64,000 bases of DNA, taken from contig CP136061.1 of NCBI GenBank assembly GCA_032622095.1, positions 125,874,754-125,938,753 of the forward strand, in the 5' to 3' direction. This document shows positions 24,534 through 36,750 of this stretch, piece by piece. Numbering within the stretch: position 1 is the stretch's first letter; every line of letters begins with the position of its first letter. A program made the translations under genes and the position numbers. The notes under the pieces were generated by a model. That model made no database searches. It was not told the DNA's origin and saw only the letters and a program-made list of their open reading frames with translations. Source of the DNA: Siphonodentalium dalli (Eukaryota > Mollusca > Scaphopoda > Gadilida > Siphonodentaliidae).

Positions 24534-26160
24534 GGAGATGATTATATATAAGTTTGGTGGTAATCGGCAACTAAACAAATTATTTTAATAGTTATTACCC
24601 CCCCCCCCCCCCATCTCTCACCCAAACGGCACCGATTTGGAGTCTTTAAATCACACGTTTATATTCCTCGTATCACGGAGAAGAATAATATATCAATTTG
24701 GTCGAAATTTGCGCTAAAAATAGCCCCTCCACTGACACCAACAACGTCACTTTAGAACATTTTAACCCGCACCATTATCTTACTCGAAAAAAGGTTACCC
24801 CTGTTAGACCGCCTTGGTGCCATCTCGAGTGTACCCTTAAAGTTATATATAGAACACAGACAGATATTCGCAAATATTTTATGCATTGTATCATTTGAAA
24901 AGAACGTGTATGAGTTTGATGGTAATTGCATGCACTAAACATATTTTTATAAGTTTTTGGTGACCCTCCCGTCCCTATTTCGGACTCAAGCGGCGCCACT
25001 TTTGACATCATTCAACCACACACTTAGACTCATTATAGAGATGAATATATATAAAAGTTATGAAAATTGGCGAGTATACAAATTCATATCAAATTTAGGG
25101 CCACCATTGCATATCTCTCATCCAAAAGGCACCAGTTTGGCGCATTTAAACCACACGATTAGTTTATTCATATTACGGAGAAGAATATGTATAATTCAGG
25201 TGGAAATCGGCGTTAAACATATTGTTTATCAATGTTTGTGTCCCTCTCACCCTCTAGTCACCCCTGACTCGAATGGCCCCACTTTTGACATCTTAAACCA
25301 CAATATTAGACTCCTGATAGCATGAAGATTATTATTTGTAAGTTTGGTGCTAATGCGCGACTAAACAAATTTTTATCAAATTTAGTGCCCACCCCACCCC
25401 ACTCCCATCTCTCACCAAAGCAGCACCAATATGACGTCTTTAAAATCACACGATTAGATTCCTCATATCATGCATGGGTAAGAATCTGTATCAATTTGGG
25501 GAAATTGGTGCTTAAAATCAATTTTGGTGCCCCTCTCCCTTTCAGTGCACCCTGACTCGAATGACGCCACTTTTGACAGCTTTAAGCCACGCTATTAGAC
25601 ACCTCATACCATGGGGATGAATTTGTTTAAGTTTCGTGGCAATCGGCGACTAAACCAATTCTTATCAGATTTAGCCCCCACCCACCACCACCCCCCCCCC
25701 CAAATTTCTCATCCCAACGACACCAATTTGGCGTCTTTAAATCACACAATAAGATTCCTTGTATCATGGAGAAGATCTCAGAAGAATATGTGCATCAATT
25801 TGGTGGAATTCGGCGCTAAAATTATTTTTGATCAATTTTGGTGCCCCTCTCCCCTTCCGGGCATCCCTGACGCGAGCGGCGCGACTTTTGACATATTTAA
25901 ACCACACCATTAGATTCCTCATAATATGGGGATGATTATATATAAGTTCGGTGGAAATCGGCGACAAATGTTTTTTCTGTCCCTCCCCCTTTTCTGCCCC
26001 TGACAACAACGGCGTCACTTTAGAAATTATAACCCTCGCCATTGTCTTTCTCTTTAAAAGTTACCCCTATTAGACCCCGTTTGTGCCATCTAATTAGTCC
26101 CCTGTGAATTTCTATAGAACACGTACAGACAGACAGACAGACAGACATTCGCAAATATAG
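24534..26160. repeat. Degenerate tandem array, period about 145 bp
   Basis: A module of the form (AT)GAAGA-TAT...TTTGGTGGNAATCGGCG...TTTTGGTGCCCC...CCCAAACGGC-CCA-TTTTGACATC-TTTAAACCACAC-ATTAGA recurs near 24535, 24680, 24900, 25037, 25180, 25320, 25475, 25615, 25780 and 25930. C-rich runs occur within units. The open frames across it (for example 24957-25325) repeat themselves and are not genes. Confidence 0.75.
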
Positions 26161-26189
26161 ATATAGATATTGATAATATATTTGTTATG

Positions 26190-28525
26190 CTCCTTCAATA
26201 TATCAAACACGAAGAGGCTTTATCAGCTAATTTTGTCATATGGATATATAATATCATAAATTAATCTAGTGTTGTCTCCAATATACCGATTTAAAACAAA
26301 ACAGTTTGGTAATGGCTGATTATATCGGGTAGAACATTTTTCAATCGTTCAGCTATACAAGAAGACGCTATAGTTTGTATGTTATATTTAACAGATATAT
26401 CGGACGCCAGTTCTTCAAAAGATGTCTCTCTTTATCTTTTTTCGGAAGAAGCGTAATAAGTCCTTGTTTTTGGGTTATCGATAATTCACCAGTATCAAAT
26501 GCTTCACGAAGAATTTGACCTAAGTTTTGCCAAAATGTTTTCCAAAACTCATACGGAAATCCATCCAGACCGCTGCACTTATCATTTTGTGATCTTTTCA
26601 ATGCGTTTGTTAGTTCGTTTAGAGTTATTGGTCCTTCTATGCTATTTGCAGTATCGTTTGTTAGTACTGGGTAAGTTTCTTCCCCGAGGATAGCGCCAAT
26701 ATCAAAATCGATTTTTTTTTTTTAGATGCATATAAAGTACTGTAAAATGTTCTTGCTTCGTTCATTATGTCTGACTGATTACTAGTCCAAGTCTTCTTGT
26801 ACTAAAACCAGCTAAGATATTGGGATGGCGATGCTTGCGTTTAGTCCAAGACCGCCCTATATGCTCGCTTATGACACGGCTTAAGCGTTAGTGACCCGCT
26901 CAAATAAAACCACAATTATATGAAATAAAATATCACAATTGCGACAATAAACGGATATTTTCCGCAGAAGACATGCTATTTTATCTGAAACCCACATCAG
27001 TTGTGAATTTAAAACGGTAATTTAATGCGAAAAGAGACATTTACCTCAATGTTTACAATTTTTTAAAAGTATGCGAACTCGGTTGACCTCGCGAACTGTG
27101 TTCGGGCATTTTCCGTTGAAAATATTCCGTAGATTTTGGACAACAACGCAAATTACGAAGAATTCTCCATTGTAATCGTAATTATGTGTGTCAATAAATA
27201 AAATAATAAATAGATTAATTAAACATTGAAGATATAAATGTAATACATTAAATAAATTATGGGGAATTACAACCCTCTCAAAGTTTAAAACAGTGTAAAC
27301 ACAACGAGTATTAGAATAAATAATATGGTGCTACATTTCCCACATTTGGTGGACTTCGGCAAAATTAAGATATATACTAAGCGAACAGAGCAATATACTG
27401 CTCTTGTTAAGCACACAAAAAATCAAACAAAATTTGTATAAATTTTTAACCTTAAGTTTGAAAAGTCCCACTAAAACGGAAGAACTATATTTCGAAACTG
27501 TGTGATTCGGTTCTCCGATTATTTTATCAACACAAAAGTCAAAATGCACATGGATGAAAATCACACGGATGGAAAGTCAGACACAAGAGTTCTAATTTGC
27601 TCCAATTTTGACAAGTTGCTTGCGAAAATTGTCAACAAAACTACCGTTCTGATCCTCCATTATGTCATTAAGTTTTTAGTGCGGGAATTGTTCTGAAAGC
27701 ACATAGAAAACTGGACTTTCGGGCGATCGGTTTTCGCCATTTTTGTTCGGAAAACCCGCGCTATATATAGAAACGGAAAGTAGAATTCCCAGAACAAACA
27801 GCGGATTATGCCGAACTTATTCGGACCACTTCGGCTTTCGGTTAAAACGTAAACAAACAGAGAAACAAATCGATGTTTATGGCAATCAACCGGAATATTA
27901 TATGTGTAATTTAACATTAAAGTTAGATTATTATACACCATTGTGACCATAAGATGTAAGCCTTTCCGATGTATATAGCATCATGTATTGATTTGCTAGG
28001 TAAATCGAGTAAAATACACCACAGATTCCCGCCACATATCGTGGGCGTAAGTCGTGTGGTAGGATTGGTATGCAAGCGGGCTTGGACTAAACGCCAGCAT
28101 CGCCATCCCAATATCTTAGCTGGTTTTAGTACAAGAAGACTTGGACTAACTGATTACCAGTGGTGTCGGTGAGCATCGATACAGTTTTAGAAATGCAATT
28201 GCGCTTTTCGAGATTCAAGAAATATTTTGTGGGTTTTTCACCGTTTTCAATCCACCTGGCTCTAGATCTTATCATTGCCCCCCCCCCCCCTCGTATATTC
28301 TTTTCTAATTTCATATATAGAGCTCAGAGTCTATTTTTTTTAATTTTTCCAATAATTCATCTCTTTCTGTTAAACCTTGGTCCTTGTTATCAACTGTTGT
28401 TTCCAATTTTACTTTAGTTTTGCTTAATTCGTCCTCTTTCTTTTTGCGTTCTCTTTTTAGTTTTGCTGCGAAATTTATTGTTTCACCTCTTATATCCAAT
28501 AAAAGGGTGTCTAAAAATAAACGCT
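26190..28525 (-). pseudogene. L1/Tx1-like LINE ORF2 fragment, split by a TIR element
   Basis: On the minus strand, 28525-28150 encodes the region before the reverse transcriptase: a Lys/Glu-rich helix, then GAMIRSRARWIENGEKPTKY and FLNLEKRNCI. It resumes at 26773 with NEARTFYSTLYASK, CSGLDGFPYEFWKTFW, GELSITQKQGLITLLPKKD and LKNWRPIYLLN. These are typical L1-clade fingers motifs. More decayed pieces (IAERLKNVLPDIIS, RYIGDNTRLIYDII) continue to about 26190. The catalytic YADD region is absent. A 1366 bp element at 26783-28148 interrupts the frame. Frameshifts near 28300 and stops near 26365 confirm decay. Clade assignment rests on the motif set alone. Confidence 0.85.
26783..28148. mobile_element. 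Mutator-like TIR element, 68 bp ends, 9 bp target duplication
   Basis: The left end (26783-26850) and right end (28081-28148) are inverted copies with one mismatch in 68 bp, beginning TAGTCCAAGTCTTCTTG. TAGTCCAAG occurs again at the inner edge of each end. ACTGATTAC is directly repeated at 26774-26782 and 28149-28157. Long TIRs with a 9 bp duplication are the hallmark of Mutator-like elements. The flanks are consecutive parts of an L1-like protein, so the insertion is unambiguous, and the near-identical ends suggest it is young. No transposase was recognised in the interior. Confidence 0.85.
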
Positions 28526-28975
28526 TACTACATTATAATACGTCACTAGAATTTGTGTTCTGTCTGTCAGTTTTCGTTTTGTCATATCCGAAGTTACGTT
28601 TACGGTTTCAAGAAGCCAAGCATGCAAGGGCAGGCGAGCCCATACATGTACCATGTTGTCACAAGCGGACTCGTACATGAATTCTGCGAAACGGTTCTTG
28701 GACTGTACGAAACATTTATGACTACTATATAACTTATATATAAGCTATTCTTTGGTATATATAGATTCTGTATCAGAGAGTGTTTTTTTTAGATCAGCGA
28801 TATGCAGAGAGAAGCACTGCAAGAACATATGATCAACTTGGTCAATTCAATTCAATTTAATTACTCTTCATCATGTCTGATATTACAGAGTATGTGCATA
28901 ATTACAATACAAGAAAACTAAGATGCATGCATCAGGTCGGCCGTGAACTATCTACCATAGAATTGTTGTAGCTAT
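28526..28975. other. No recognisable feature
   Basis: AT-rich sequence between the L1-like fragment and the Helitron-like units. Nothing identifiable. Confidence 0.5.
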
Positions 28976-29346
28976 CGATTATACATTTTGGAACACCTGT
29001 CTGTATGTATGTGTGTATGCATGAAAGCATGTGTGTATGTGTTATAGACTGATCCGACTCGGATTTGGTATTTAACGTGTCAACTTGACCTCGCTCATAG
29101 GCATGTTTCTGGACCTTGACCGATCCGACTGAAAATTTGTGTGTAGGACTACTTCGATCCCGGGAGCAATATGGACGGGTCCAATTTCACGTGGGACCAT
29201 GTTCTCGAACGTGCTAATATAGGCATGTTTCTGGACCAATTGAACAATAGTTTGGCCAGACGCTGTATATACTGGGTACTGTCCAGATGGAGGCGATCAC
29301 AAAAAAATCCCTAAATAGCCCAAACGAAGTCGAGTACATCAGCTAG
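28976..29346 (+). mobile_element. Helitron-like short element, unit 1 (tentative)
   Basis: Starts ATACATTTTGGAACACCTGTCTGTA and ends ACGAAGTCGAGTACATCAGCTAG at 29346, directly followed by a second unit of the same design. Two internal phrases repeat (AGGCATGTTTCTGGACC near 29100 and 29222). The CTAG terminus downstream of a short GC-containing stretch resembles Helitron 3' ends, but the hairpin is weak. The class is therefore inference. Confidence 0.4.
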
Positions 29347-29839
29347 TTTAATATATATTTTGGACATTTGTCTGTCTGTTTGTCTGTTAGCTACATGTAT
29401 GGCCGAGAAAACTGCCGGACAGATTTGACGAAATTTGATACCTAGGGGAAATTATTTCCAGGGAGTATTTTGGACGGGTAAAATCTTGATCCCGACCTGA
29501 CTTTGACATTCAAAAAGATCAATTCAAGGTCAAATCTGGTATTTCAACGAAATTTAATACCTATGTTACTTTTGTCCCAGGAGTGTTTCGGGTGGGTCAA
29601 ATCATGACCCTGAACTGATCTTGACATTCAAAATTGTCAATTCAAGGTCAAATCGGGTAAAGCCGGGCGGATTTCGACGGGTACTTTTGTCGTGACTTTT
29701 GTCCGGGGAGTGTTTTGGACGGGTCAAATCGTGACCCGACATGACGTTCACCTTTAAAATGGTCAATTCAAGGTTAAATCGCGCAATTCTCCGAAAATCA
29801 GAGGGGAACATCCCGGACGAAGTCGGGTCCACCAGCTAC
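29347..29839 (+). mobile_element. Helitron-like short element, unit 2 (tentative)
   Basis: Starts ATATATTTTGGACATTTGTCTG and ends GACGAAGTCGGGTCCACCAG followed by CTAC. Inside, a sentence-like module (GACGAAATTTGATACCTAGG, TTTTGGACGGGTCAAATC, GACCTTGAATTGACC-type words) repeats three times at about 110-130 bp spacing. The same module appears in inverse orientation at 63270-63510. Confidence 0.5.
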
Positions 29840-30009
29840 TATTATATATTTCTAGATTTAGTTACAAACTAAATACCTGTACATTGTACAAAGAAATGTT
29901 TGACAAATATATCTGTATCAATATTACCATACGGGTCATTAAAATAGATACGACGAAACAAATTTTGAAGGGTGCATGTATCAGGTAATTTTTTATATTT
30001 CAAATGATG

Positions 30010-30660
30010 ACAGGAATGCGGAAAGTTGAAGTACCTACGTAATACTGGCTATCCGAATGAAGAGATATACATGTATATAAAAACCAAAATAGAAGATGAC
30101 TGCTGGCGACAATGTTTTCCAAAAAAATTCAAAGCATTCGATAGCTCCCATCTAGTTGTCACCCCGAAGATCAATATGAAGTTTGGTGACTATTAGATGA
30201 GGGATATGTCTGTACAGTTGCTAAACAATTCAGTCATGCAAAAGAGGATCAAACAGTAAGATACCAAATTGCTGCCTGTGGTAATGTTTTTTAACGAAAT
30301 TCGGGAAAATTAGATTACTCTCACCCTGGTTATCCAGAAGATCATTGTGGAATCTGGTGACGATCGGACAAGGTGTGTCGTCTGTAGGATCAACCAAATT
30401 ATTTAGCCATACAAATAGTAAAATTCAAGATCACCGCTGGCAGTGATGTCTTCACAAGGACAGTTTGAGAACAAAATATGGCTCACATCTAGCGGTGACC
30501 CAAAATATCCACATGAGAAATAGTTCTCCAATAAAAGCTGGCTGCAGGGTGCGCCAATTGATTCAAATTCGAAATTTAGCAGGGTGTACTGCTTGTGGCC
30601 ATGTTTTCCCCGCAAATTTGATAGACTGATGGACAAAACCACTGAATCCGTTGAATCAAT
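30010..30660. repeat. Degenerate tandem array, period about 160 bp
   Basis: A module containing GCTGGCGACAATGTTTTCC, then AAATTC, then GAAGATCAATATGAAGTTTGGTGA recurs at about 30099, 30273, 30432 and 30589. One more copy lies at about 31200-31391 (CCGCTGGCGACCATTTTTTCC near 31253). Nothing recognisable lies between 30661 and 31200. The period matches other arrays in this window. Confidence 0.65.
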
Positions 30661-31391
30661 ATACATGTATACATGGATTAATTTATATGCATTGTTATAC
30701 ACAGTACTGGTATATAAAGGTACTGAAAATAACAATATTACTAGTATACACAACATAAACCATATATCATGGCTATGGGTTCTAATATCCGAATATGACA
30801 GCTGAGAACTTGGTGTGAATTGAAGAGTGGTGGTGTCTCAAGCATATATAACCCTCCACGTTAGGATCATGCCATTAAATGTCATAAGTATAATCTAGCT
30901 TGAGGACAGAAGTTATCCATAAAACCCCCCTTAATTCAACCAGGTCCTCGTGCGATGTATGGTCGATCACATGGTGATCTAGGGGGGGGGGGTAGAATTG
31001 TTGTATAAAAACAGCACTGCATGTAAATATAAAATAAAATAGTGCTACATCTTATTACAGATTATTTCCATATATAATCACTGACTATACAGACAGTCTG
31101 ACAAAATAAAGTTTCAGTGACACTCTATCCGAAGAGGGGAATAATTCCATCTGTTACAGTCAATGGAGCAATTATGAATCTGGAAAGGTGAAATGTCTAA
31201 GTAATACTAGATCTCGACATGACGCGATAACATATAACGTAAATGCAATATGGCCGCTGGCGACCATTTTTTCCTATAAAATTAAAAAAATATTTGATAG
31301 CTCTCATCTGATAGATCAATATCAAGATAAATATGAAGTTTGGTGATGATCGGATGAGTGAAGTGGACTGTGCTAAACGGTTTAGTAATGC

Positions 31392-31700
31392 TTAAAAAGA
31401 TTCTTACCTTAATATTTTTATGTTCACCTTATAAACTTCACTGAGTCATCTTTGTCATGTATTGAGTTTGATATCTTTTGTTAACAGTTTATAAATCATG
31501 TATGTCTCATGTTTGTTATTATAAGTTATGTGTTTATTATCATTAAATAAAGTTGCATTCCTTAAAAAGATTCTTACCTCAATGTTTTTATGTTCACTTT
31601 ATAAACTCCACTGAGTCATCTTTGTCATGTATTGAATTTGATATCTTTTGTTAACAGTTTATAAATTATGTATGTCTCGTGTTCGTTATTATATTATGTA
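31392..31700 (+). repeat. Tandem duplication, 170 bp unit
   Basis: TTAAAAAGATTCTTACCT begins copies at 31392 and 31562. The first copy is complete and ends in ATTAAATAAAGTTGCATTCC, resembling a 3' end with a polyadenylation-type AATAAA. The second copy diverges after about 31690. Possibly a duplicated retroposon tail. Confidence 0.85.
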
Positions 31701-32544
31701 CACTTTATAGTGTGTTTTTCAGAACGAAAAAAAAGGAGAATAAAATCAACAAATTTGTAAATTTAAAAACAATTCAAACGTTGTTGTATTCCATGTCCCA
31801 GCCCGGACATATACACCAAATTTCAATAATATTCATTGAGAAACAACGGACCAAACGCCATATAACACCCCGTATACATCTTTTATTCCGAGCTGGCCTT
31901 TTATTCCGAGTTGGCACACGTCGATTGGGGCGAGTTAGCCCTGGGGCGAGTACGCCGATTCCGACACCTTCTCTATTTGCAGCAGGTATACGTTTACGCT
32001 GGTTTACGCGTAATTTAATTTACAAAGTTCCCCAATTGGTATCGTAAATAGAGCGACCTTATTTGACAGAGAATGCCTCTGTTATTGATTATCAAGTTGC
32101 TATACATTAAAAATGACAAATTCACATGCTCGTTCAAGCGCAGTAGTCTATTTTCCCCATGTTAAAGGACATCCGCAAATACTAAATAACGCTAACCTAC
32201 TGCGAATGTTTGACACGACAACTGTTAACATATTTGGGCTGAATTCATCTGACGCGGTATTATTCCTCAAAATAAACAACAAAATCATCGTTACTTGGAA
32301 ATGTAGTTTGGGCTAACATTTACATAAATCCTCCACATCATTTATCCCGACACACACGTCAGATGAAAAACAGTCATGAAGTAAACGGCCAAATTGGCCG
32401 AAATAACAATACATATATAGTATATACTGTGCGATGCGTGAGGAGTTTTGAGTGATTATTATGTGCAAGATAGTACAAAATATATAGTGAAATTCAACAA
32501 TTATTTAATTCAACAACCCATGGTGGTGTCCTAACGTGTGCGGT
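31701..32544. other. No recognisable gene
   Basis: The plus-strand frame at 31679-32047 crosses a small internal repeat (TTTTATTCCGAG twice near 31886 and 31907) and shows no family motif. The rest is AT-rich. Confidence 0.5.
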
Positions 32545-32785
32545 TATAGAATGCCTCAGGAGAGCCTAAAGAATGGCATAACCCTTTTAATGAATTTAGT
32601 GAAAGATTTTGTGTTCTCTTCCCCTTTCCCGAATTGAATAGTTCATAATAATATTCGGTTTTCGGTAGAAGTAGGGTTTTATATATCTCTCTCGTAGTGT
32701 CTGTAATGCAGGGCATTTTAAAATTATATGGAATTCATTGGTTGTTGTCCAATGGACCGCAATGTTTTCATAGGGTACTGTTATG
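32545..32785 (-). pseudogene. LINE C-terminal fragment
   Basis: Minus-strand translation gives NEFHIILKCPALQTLRERY followed by IKPYFYRKPNIIM, then FTKFIKRVMPFF in another frame. It aligns by eye with the C-terminal region after the Cys/His knuckle of the LINE copies at 325-849 (DEYHVVMICPKYLDLR) and 59280-60301 (DEYHLVMNCPRLTALR). The first Cys pair and everything upstream are missing and one frameshift is present. It is a short 5'-truncated relic of the same LINE group. Confidence 0.7.
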
Positions 32786-32861
32786 TTTTGTCATGTGTGG
32801 TTTATTTTATAGTTCCTGTTTCGTGTGATGTCATCCGGTTCCACACATACATATTAGTGGT

Positions 32862-32972
32862 GTCGCTTTAAGATAGCACACATAGGTGTGATATCGCTTT
32901 TAAGAATATCACACATCTGTGTGGAATAGCTTTTAAGAATATCACACATATGTGTCGCTTTAAGAATATCAC
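32862..32972. repeat. Tandem repeat, period about 30-35 bp, four units
   Basis: GCTTTAAGA(A)TA(T/G)CACACATNTGTGT recurs four times between 32862 and 32972, with internal ACACATNTGTGT palindromes. Confidence 0.85.
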
Positions 32973-33473
32973 ATCGTTCAAAAAATTTCTGTGAAAATAT
33001 ATCTTCCAAAGAGATTGCTGACGTTATTGCAGCTTTGAAGTCTAACAAAACGGGAGTTGTCAACGAACATCTAATACACGCACCGCCTGCTGTGATTCAT
33101 GTCTTAGCAGCATTCTTTATTGTTTTATATAAACATTGACTGAATCTATTGTTATCGCAAGTACTCCTGTTGATGATGGTATCGTGGTAGCCTTTCGATT
33201 CGGTATTATTAATGCTTTATTTCAGACAATTATGTCCATATTAATATACAAATATACAGTACAGTACAGTGCACCATACATTCATATTAAGCATAAACAC
33301 ATTAACAAGATGTGGGAGGTTCCAATCCAACTAAATCAGTACATGTAATTAATCCTGAATCAATCTCACTAGTGCAGTAAAACATTCCAATTCTGATACA
33401 ATCTGGATAAGTATTGAACATCGGATTTGCACTCTGCACGTATAGTAGTATTTTGGTGACAAGTCAAGACACT

Positions 33474-33475
33474 CC

Positions 33476-33506
<31 letters not shown>

Positions 33507-33516
33507 GATCGATCGA
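33474..33516. repeat. C run, (TC)n and GATC repeat
   Basis: A run of about 13 C is followed by TC dinucleotides and GATCGATCGA. Confidence 0.95.
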
Positions 33517-33845
33517 AATCCATACACACACTTACGCCAGCACATACTAAAGGAGGACATTCGATCATTCACAAACATACCACTCGCACTACATTTCCTT
33601 TCACACCGCAGTATAATTATATAAGCATTATTATAACAGACAGTAAGTTTATTAATACACTTTTTAGCATAATTTGACCACAAATGAGCACAATATAATG
33701 GAGAAATATAGCACTGAAATAAATTTTGTATCATATCCTTAGAACAATAGAATTTTTTTCTTGAAATTACATTTGCTCTATAACACATATGCTTCGACAT
33801 TGTCTTTGAATGTCCGCATCGTCGGCGAGGTCGTCATTCAATATG

Positions 33846-35199
33846 AGGGTATCACCCCCCCCCCCTTTTTTCGGTACGCGGGATTCAGGGTGTTTTGAAG
33901 CCGTACGCGGAATTCATACCCCGAATTAACTTGTATTCAGGTTCAAGCAAAACATCTAGGACGCAGCTTTTGATGGCGCAAAATAATATTTTTGTGCTAT
34001 AGTTATCTGTATGAATGTGTGGGTAGAATAGCTTCTTGGGCATACCGACCACTATGCCATCATAAAATATCATCAATCGTATCATAACCACCCCATGCAT
34101 CCGGATATGCTCGTAGCGGAAGACATGCCCGTAGCGGAATAACCACATGGCCCGCGATTTGCACACCATTCACGGTTAAACACATGTTGCACCGAAACCA
34201 ACACATACCAGTGGTTGGCGGTGGTGGTACTATTTGTGGCTATAATTTACCCAACTGTACATCAAACTGCTTTAAACATGGACGCAGTTTAATCCTATTT
34301 TATAGCGAAGTTAGGCCAAAAATTGTGGCAAAATTTGTATTTCTTACATAAAATTACGATTTCTGTGGTAACAGACCAGACAACATAGTCTTTGCATAAA
34401 TTGCTATTTCCGCGGATATTCCCTTAATATAATAGACAACATTTTCAGTCATGTTTCTACATTTTTCATAGTAAAAAATTGCCATATATGCAGGTCATAG
34501 CAAGAAAATATGGTATGTCTATAGCAGTTGTTTTACGTTTGCTATAGACATGCCCCAAAATCAAGTGAGTGCCTTCATGGAAACTAATTTTTCGGGCACT
34601 AATATGATTGACATCGCAAACATGTCCAGCTCATTTTGAAGCTAAGATATCATACTTTGAGAGACTGTATGTTATATAATGTGTCAATGCAAGGATTCAT
34701 TGAAATTTGATAAAACTTATATCGAGTAAGTATTTCATGTCATAATTTTCGTATAAAATCCGATTATCGAACAGTAATATGCAAATTGCGGAAACCACAA
34801 CCGCTCATTTCTGTAGACCGATTATCGCTGTTAACATTTAAAAAAAATCAAGGTAAAGTAAACCGTGTTTTTATTAAATAACTTACGACAATTAAGGACG
34901 ATGTGCAAATCGCGGGCCATGTGGTTATTCCGCTACGAGCATGTCTTCCGCTACGAGCATATCCGGATGCATGGGGTGATAACGGCCTCATAACACCCAT
35001 AACGTGACCGGCGTCAATTTGTATGTCATTTATGTTATGTATTATTTCTTAACATGTATTCAGGATTCACCCCCCAAATGTGGCCAAAATTAACTGGTAT
35101 TCAGGATTCACCCCCCCCCCCCCCAAATTAACTGGTATTCAGGATTCACCCCCCACAATTAACTGGTATTCAGGATTCAGGGGGAGGGGGTGATACCCT
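33846..35199. mobile_element. hAT-like TIR element with internal fold-back and tandem units
   Basis: The ends AGGGTATCACCCCC and its complement are flanked by TCAATATG (33838-33845) and CCAATATG (35200-35207), an 8 bp duplication with one mismatch, which fits hAT elements. Inside, an inverted pair of about 75-80 bp lies at about 34083-34165 and 34905-34978 (CCGGATATGCTCGTAGCGGA motif). Four units of TTAACTGGTATTCAGGATTCA plus a C run lie at about 35055-35180. No transposase is seen. The 94-residue minus-strand frame at 33885-34169 overlaps the repeats. Confidence 0.75.
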
Positions 35200-35207
35200 C
35201 CAATATG

Positions 35208-36742
35208 GTTAGAACAGTTAGACACTTTAGGTTGGTCCAATACAACTCCCATCACTCACAGGAAGACGTACGACATGGCTTCGTGCGACGATCAATGCAT
35301 TTTGGGAAATACAGTACGCCATCATGGGGTGAATTAAACGTGACTACACACCCTATAAGTTGCAATTAAGAAAACATGTGGCGTTGGCAGTTTTAACGCA
35401 ACACGACAGAGGCTCTTCAACTGTTTCACTGAACAAAAGAATATATGAAACGGGAAACGGCTGTAGATGATTTGAACGCTGCCCACAGAGAGTTCTGTGT
35501 CTGCTCTATGTTGCGGGATATCATATTTCACAGATTTGGAGAAGACCAATTCTTGCCAGATGGGAATACGTACCCAGCGCTGCTGTTAAACTGAAGCTAC
35601 TCTATTAATAGCTGCAGGTAAAAATTCACCCCGATTTATTCGATAATTACTCTGGTTGTTGAATGGTCTATTTGCATAATAGCCAACGGAACACATCGTT
35701 TTGGCATTTTGGCATGTAAGTAGTGATGGTCATGCATGACATTGCTGTTAAGTTCTTTAATTTGGATTATTTCTGAAATCGGAGAGTAACAGACGTCAAG
35801 ACACGCGTGAGTAGAGTTGTGTACTCAAATGATCTAACAGTTAGCTATATATTTCGAAAGTTATGCCGGCCATGTTCATGTATGCACGAACGCTGAAATA
35901 AATGTTCAAGACATCATAACCTAATAGGATCAGTCGACCAGGAGACCTCAATTTTCTCTGTATAAATCACTCAAACATTGTTCCGTACATTTGTATCTTT
36001 TCTTCGCTAGATCGAGACATGTAACAAGGTAAGCCATTTAATTTATAAAATATACTGCACTCACAAACCTGGTATCAAAACACAATTGCTATGTGATCTA
36101 AAGAAAATTCCTCTTATTTTTGTGAAATGATCTGAGGTCCCTTGATCAATAAATATACCGAATTCGTGTCAGTGGATCCCTTGGTATTGCAATCAACGCC
36201 AACGAAAAGTTGTTTACATTCAGTTTCTTTCTCAATGTTTATTTCATAACCGCTATTGCTTTATGTCAAAATTGCTGATTAATGTTGATTAATTAACTGA
36301 TTGATTGTTTATTCAGTTTACAGGAATACATGGATTACTGTGTCTATTATATCGTAGAGTGTATATATCACTATACTACCTGTATTGCTTGTAAAACGTG
36401 CACCTTACCTATTATATCGATAGGCGATTCTGTTTTCATATTCCACCTTAAGTATTGCCTCTTCGTCTTCGATATATTATGCTGTTGCTTTTCAAACTTT
36501 TCTTTTCTTCCAAAATTGATGGTATGGGAATATTATCAATTAGATATATAATCTTCAGTATAGCATGGAGAATATAAAACTCTACAATCGTGTTGATTGG
36601 TTGATGTATTGTCTAAAGAAATTATTATAAATGTGTCTGTAAGTATTACTATTTGTGTGATGCAGCAGGTGTGGTGTTTGATTTATCGGCCTGTTCTCGT
36701 AAAAATAAGCACACAATGGGCGTATTTAAATGAAAGAAATAC
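35208..36742. other. No recognisable gene; one small open frame
   Basis: A 49-residue plus-strand frame at 35445-35594 (MKRETAVDDLNAAHREF...) has a fairly protein-like composition but no recognised family and no obvious flanking exon. The remainder is AT-rich and unremarkable. Confidence 0.4.
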
Positions 36743-36750
36743 GCTCATAT

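Larger units (their letters stand above)
22631..26160 (-). mobile_element. Helitron-like composite of tandem modules (tentative)
   Basis: On the minus strand the left edge reads as a 3' terminus, GCCGGGTAACCCTGCTAG then TATA. This resembles the CTRR-ending termini of Helitron-like elements, and the same end type appears near 29343 and 29836. The opposite edge carries a GTCTGTCTGTCTGT tract (about 26125-26150), like the start of the elements at 28.98 and 29.35 kb. A related CAGACAGATATTCGCAAATA junction at about 24858 suggests two overlapping copies. Between the edges are the arrays listed separately. No Rep/helicase was seen. The boundaries and the Helitron assignment are inference. Confidence 0.35.

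Noticed and set aside
24957-26042. Frames across the 145 bp array as exons
   Set aside because: They repeat the array module and change frame from unit to unit.
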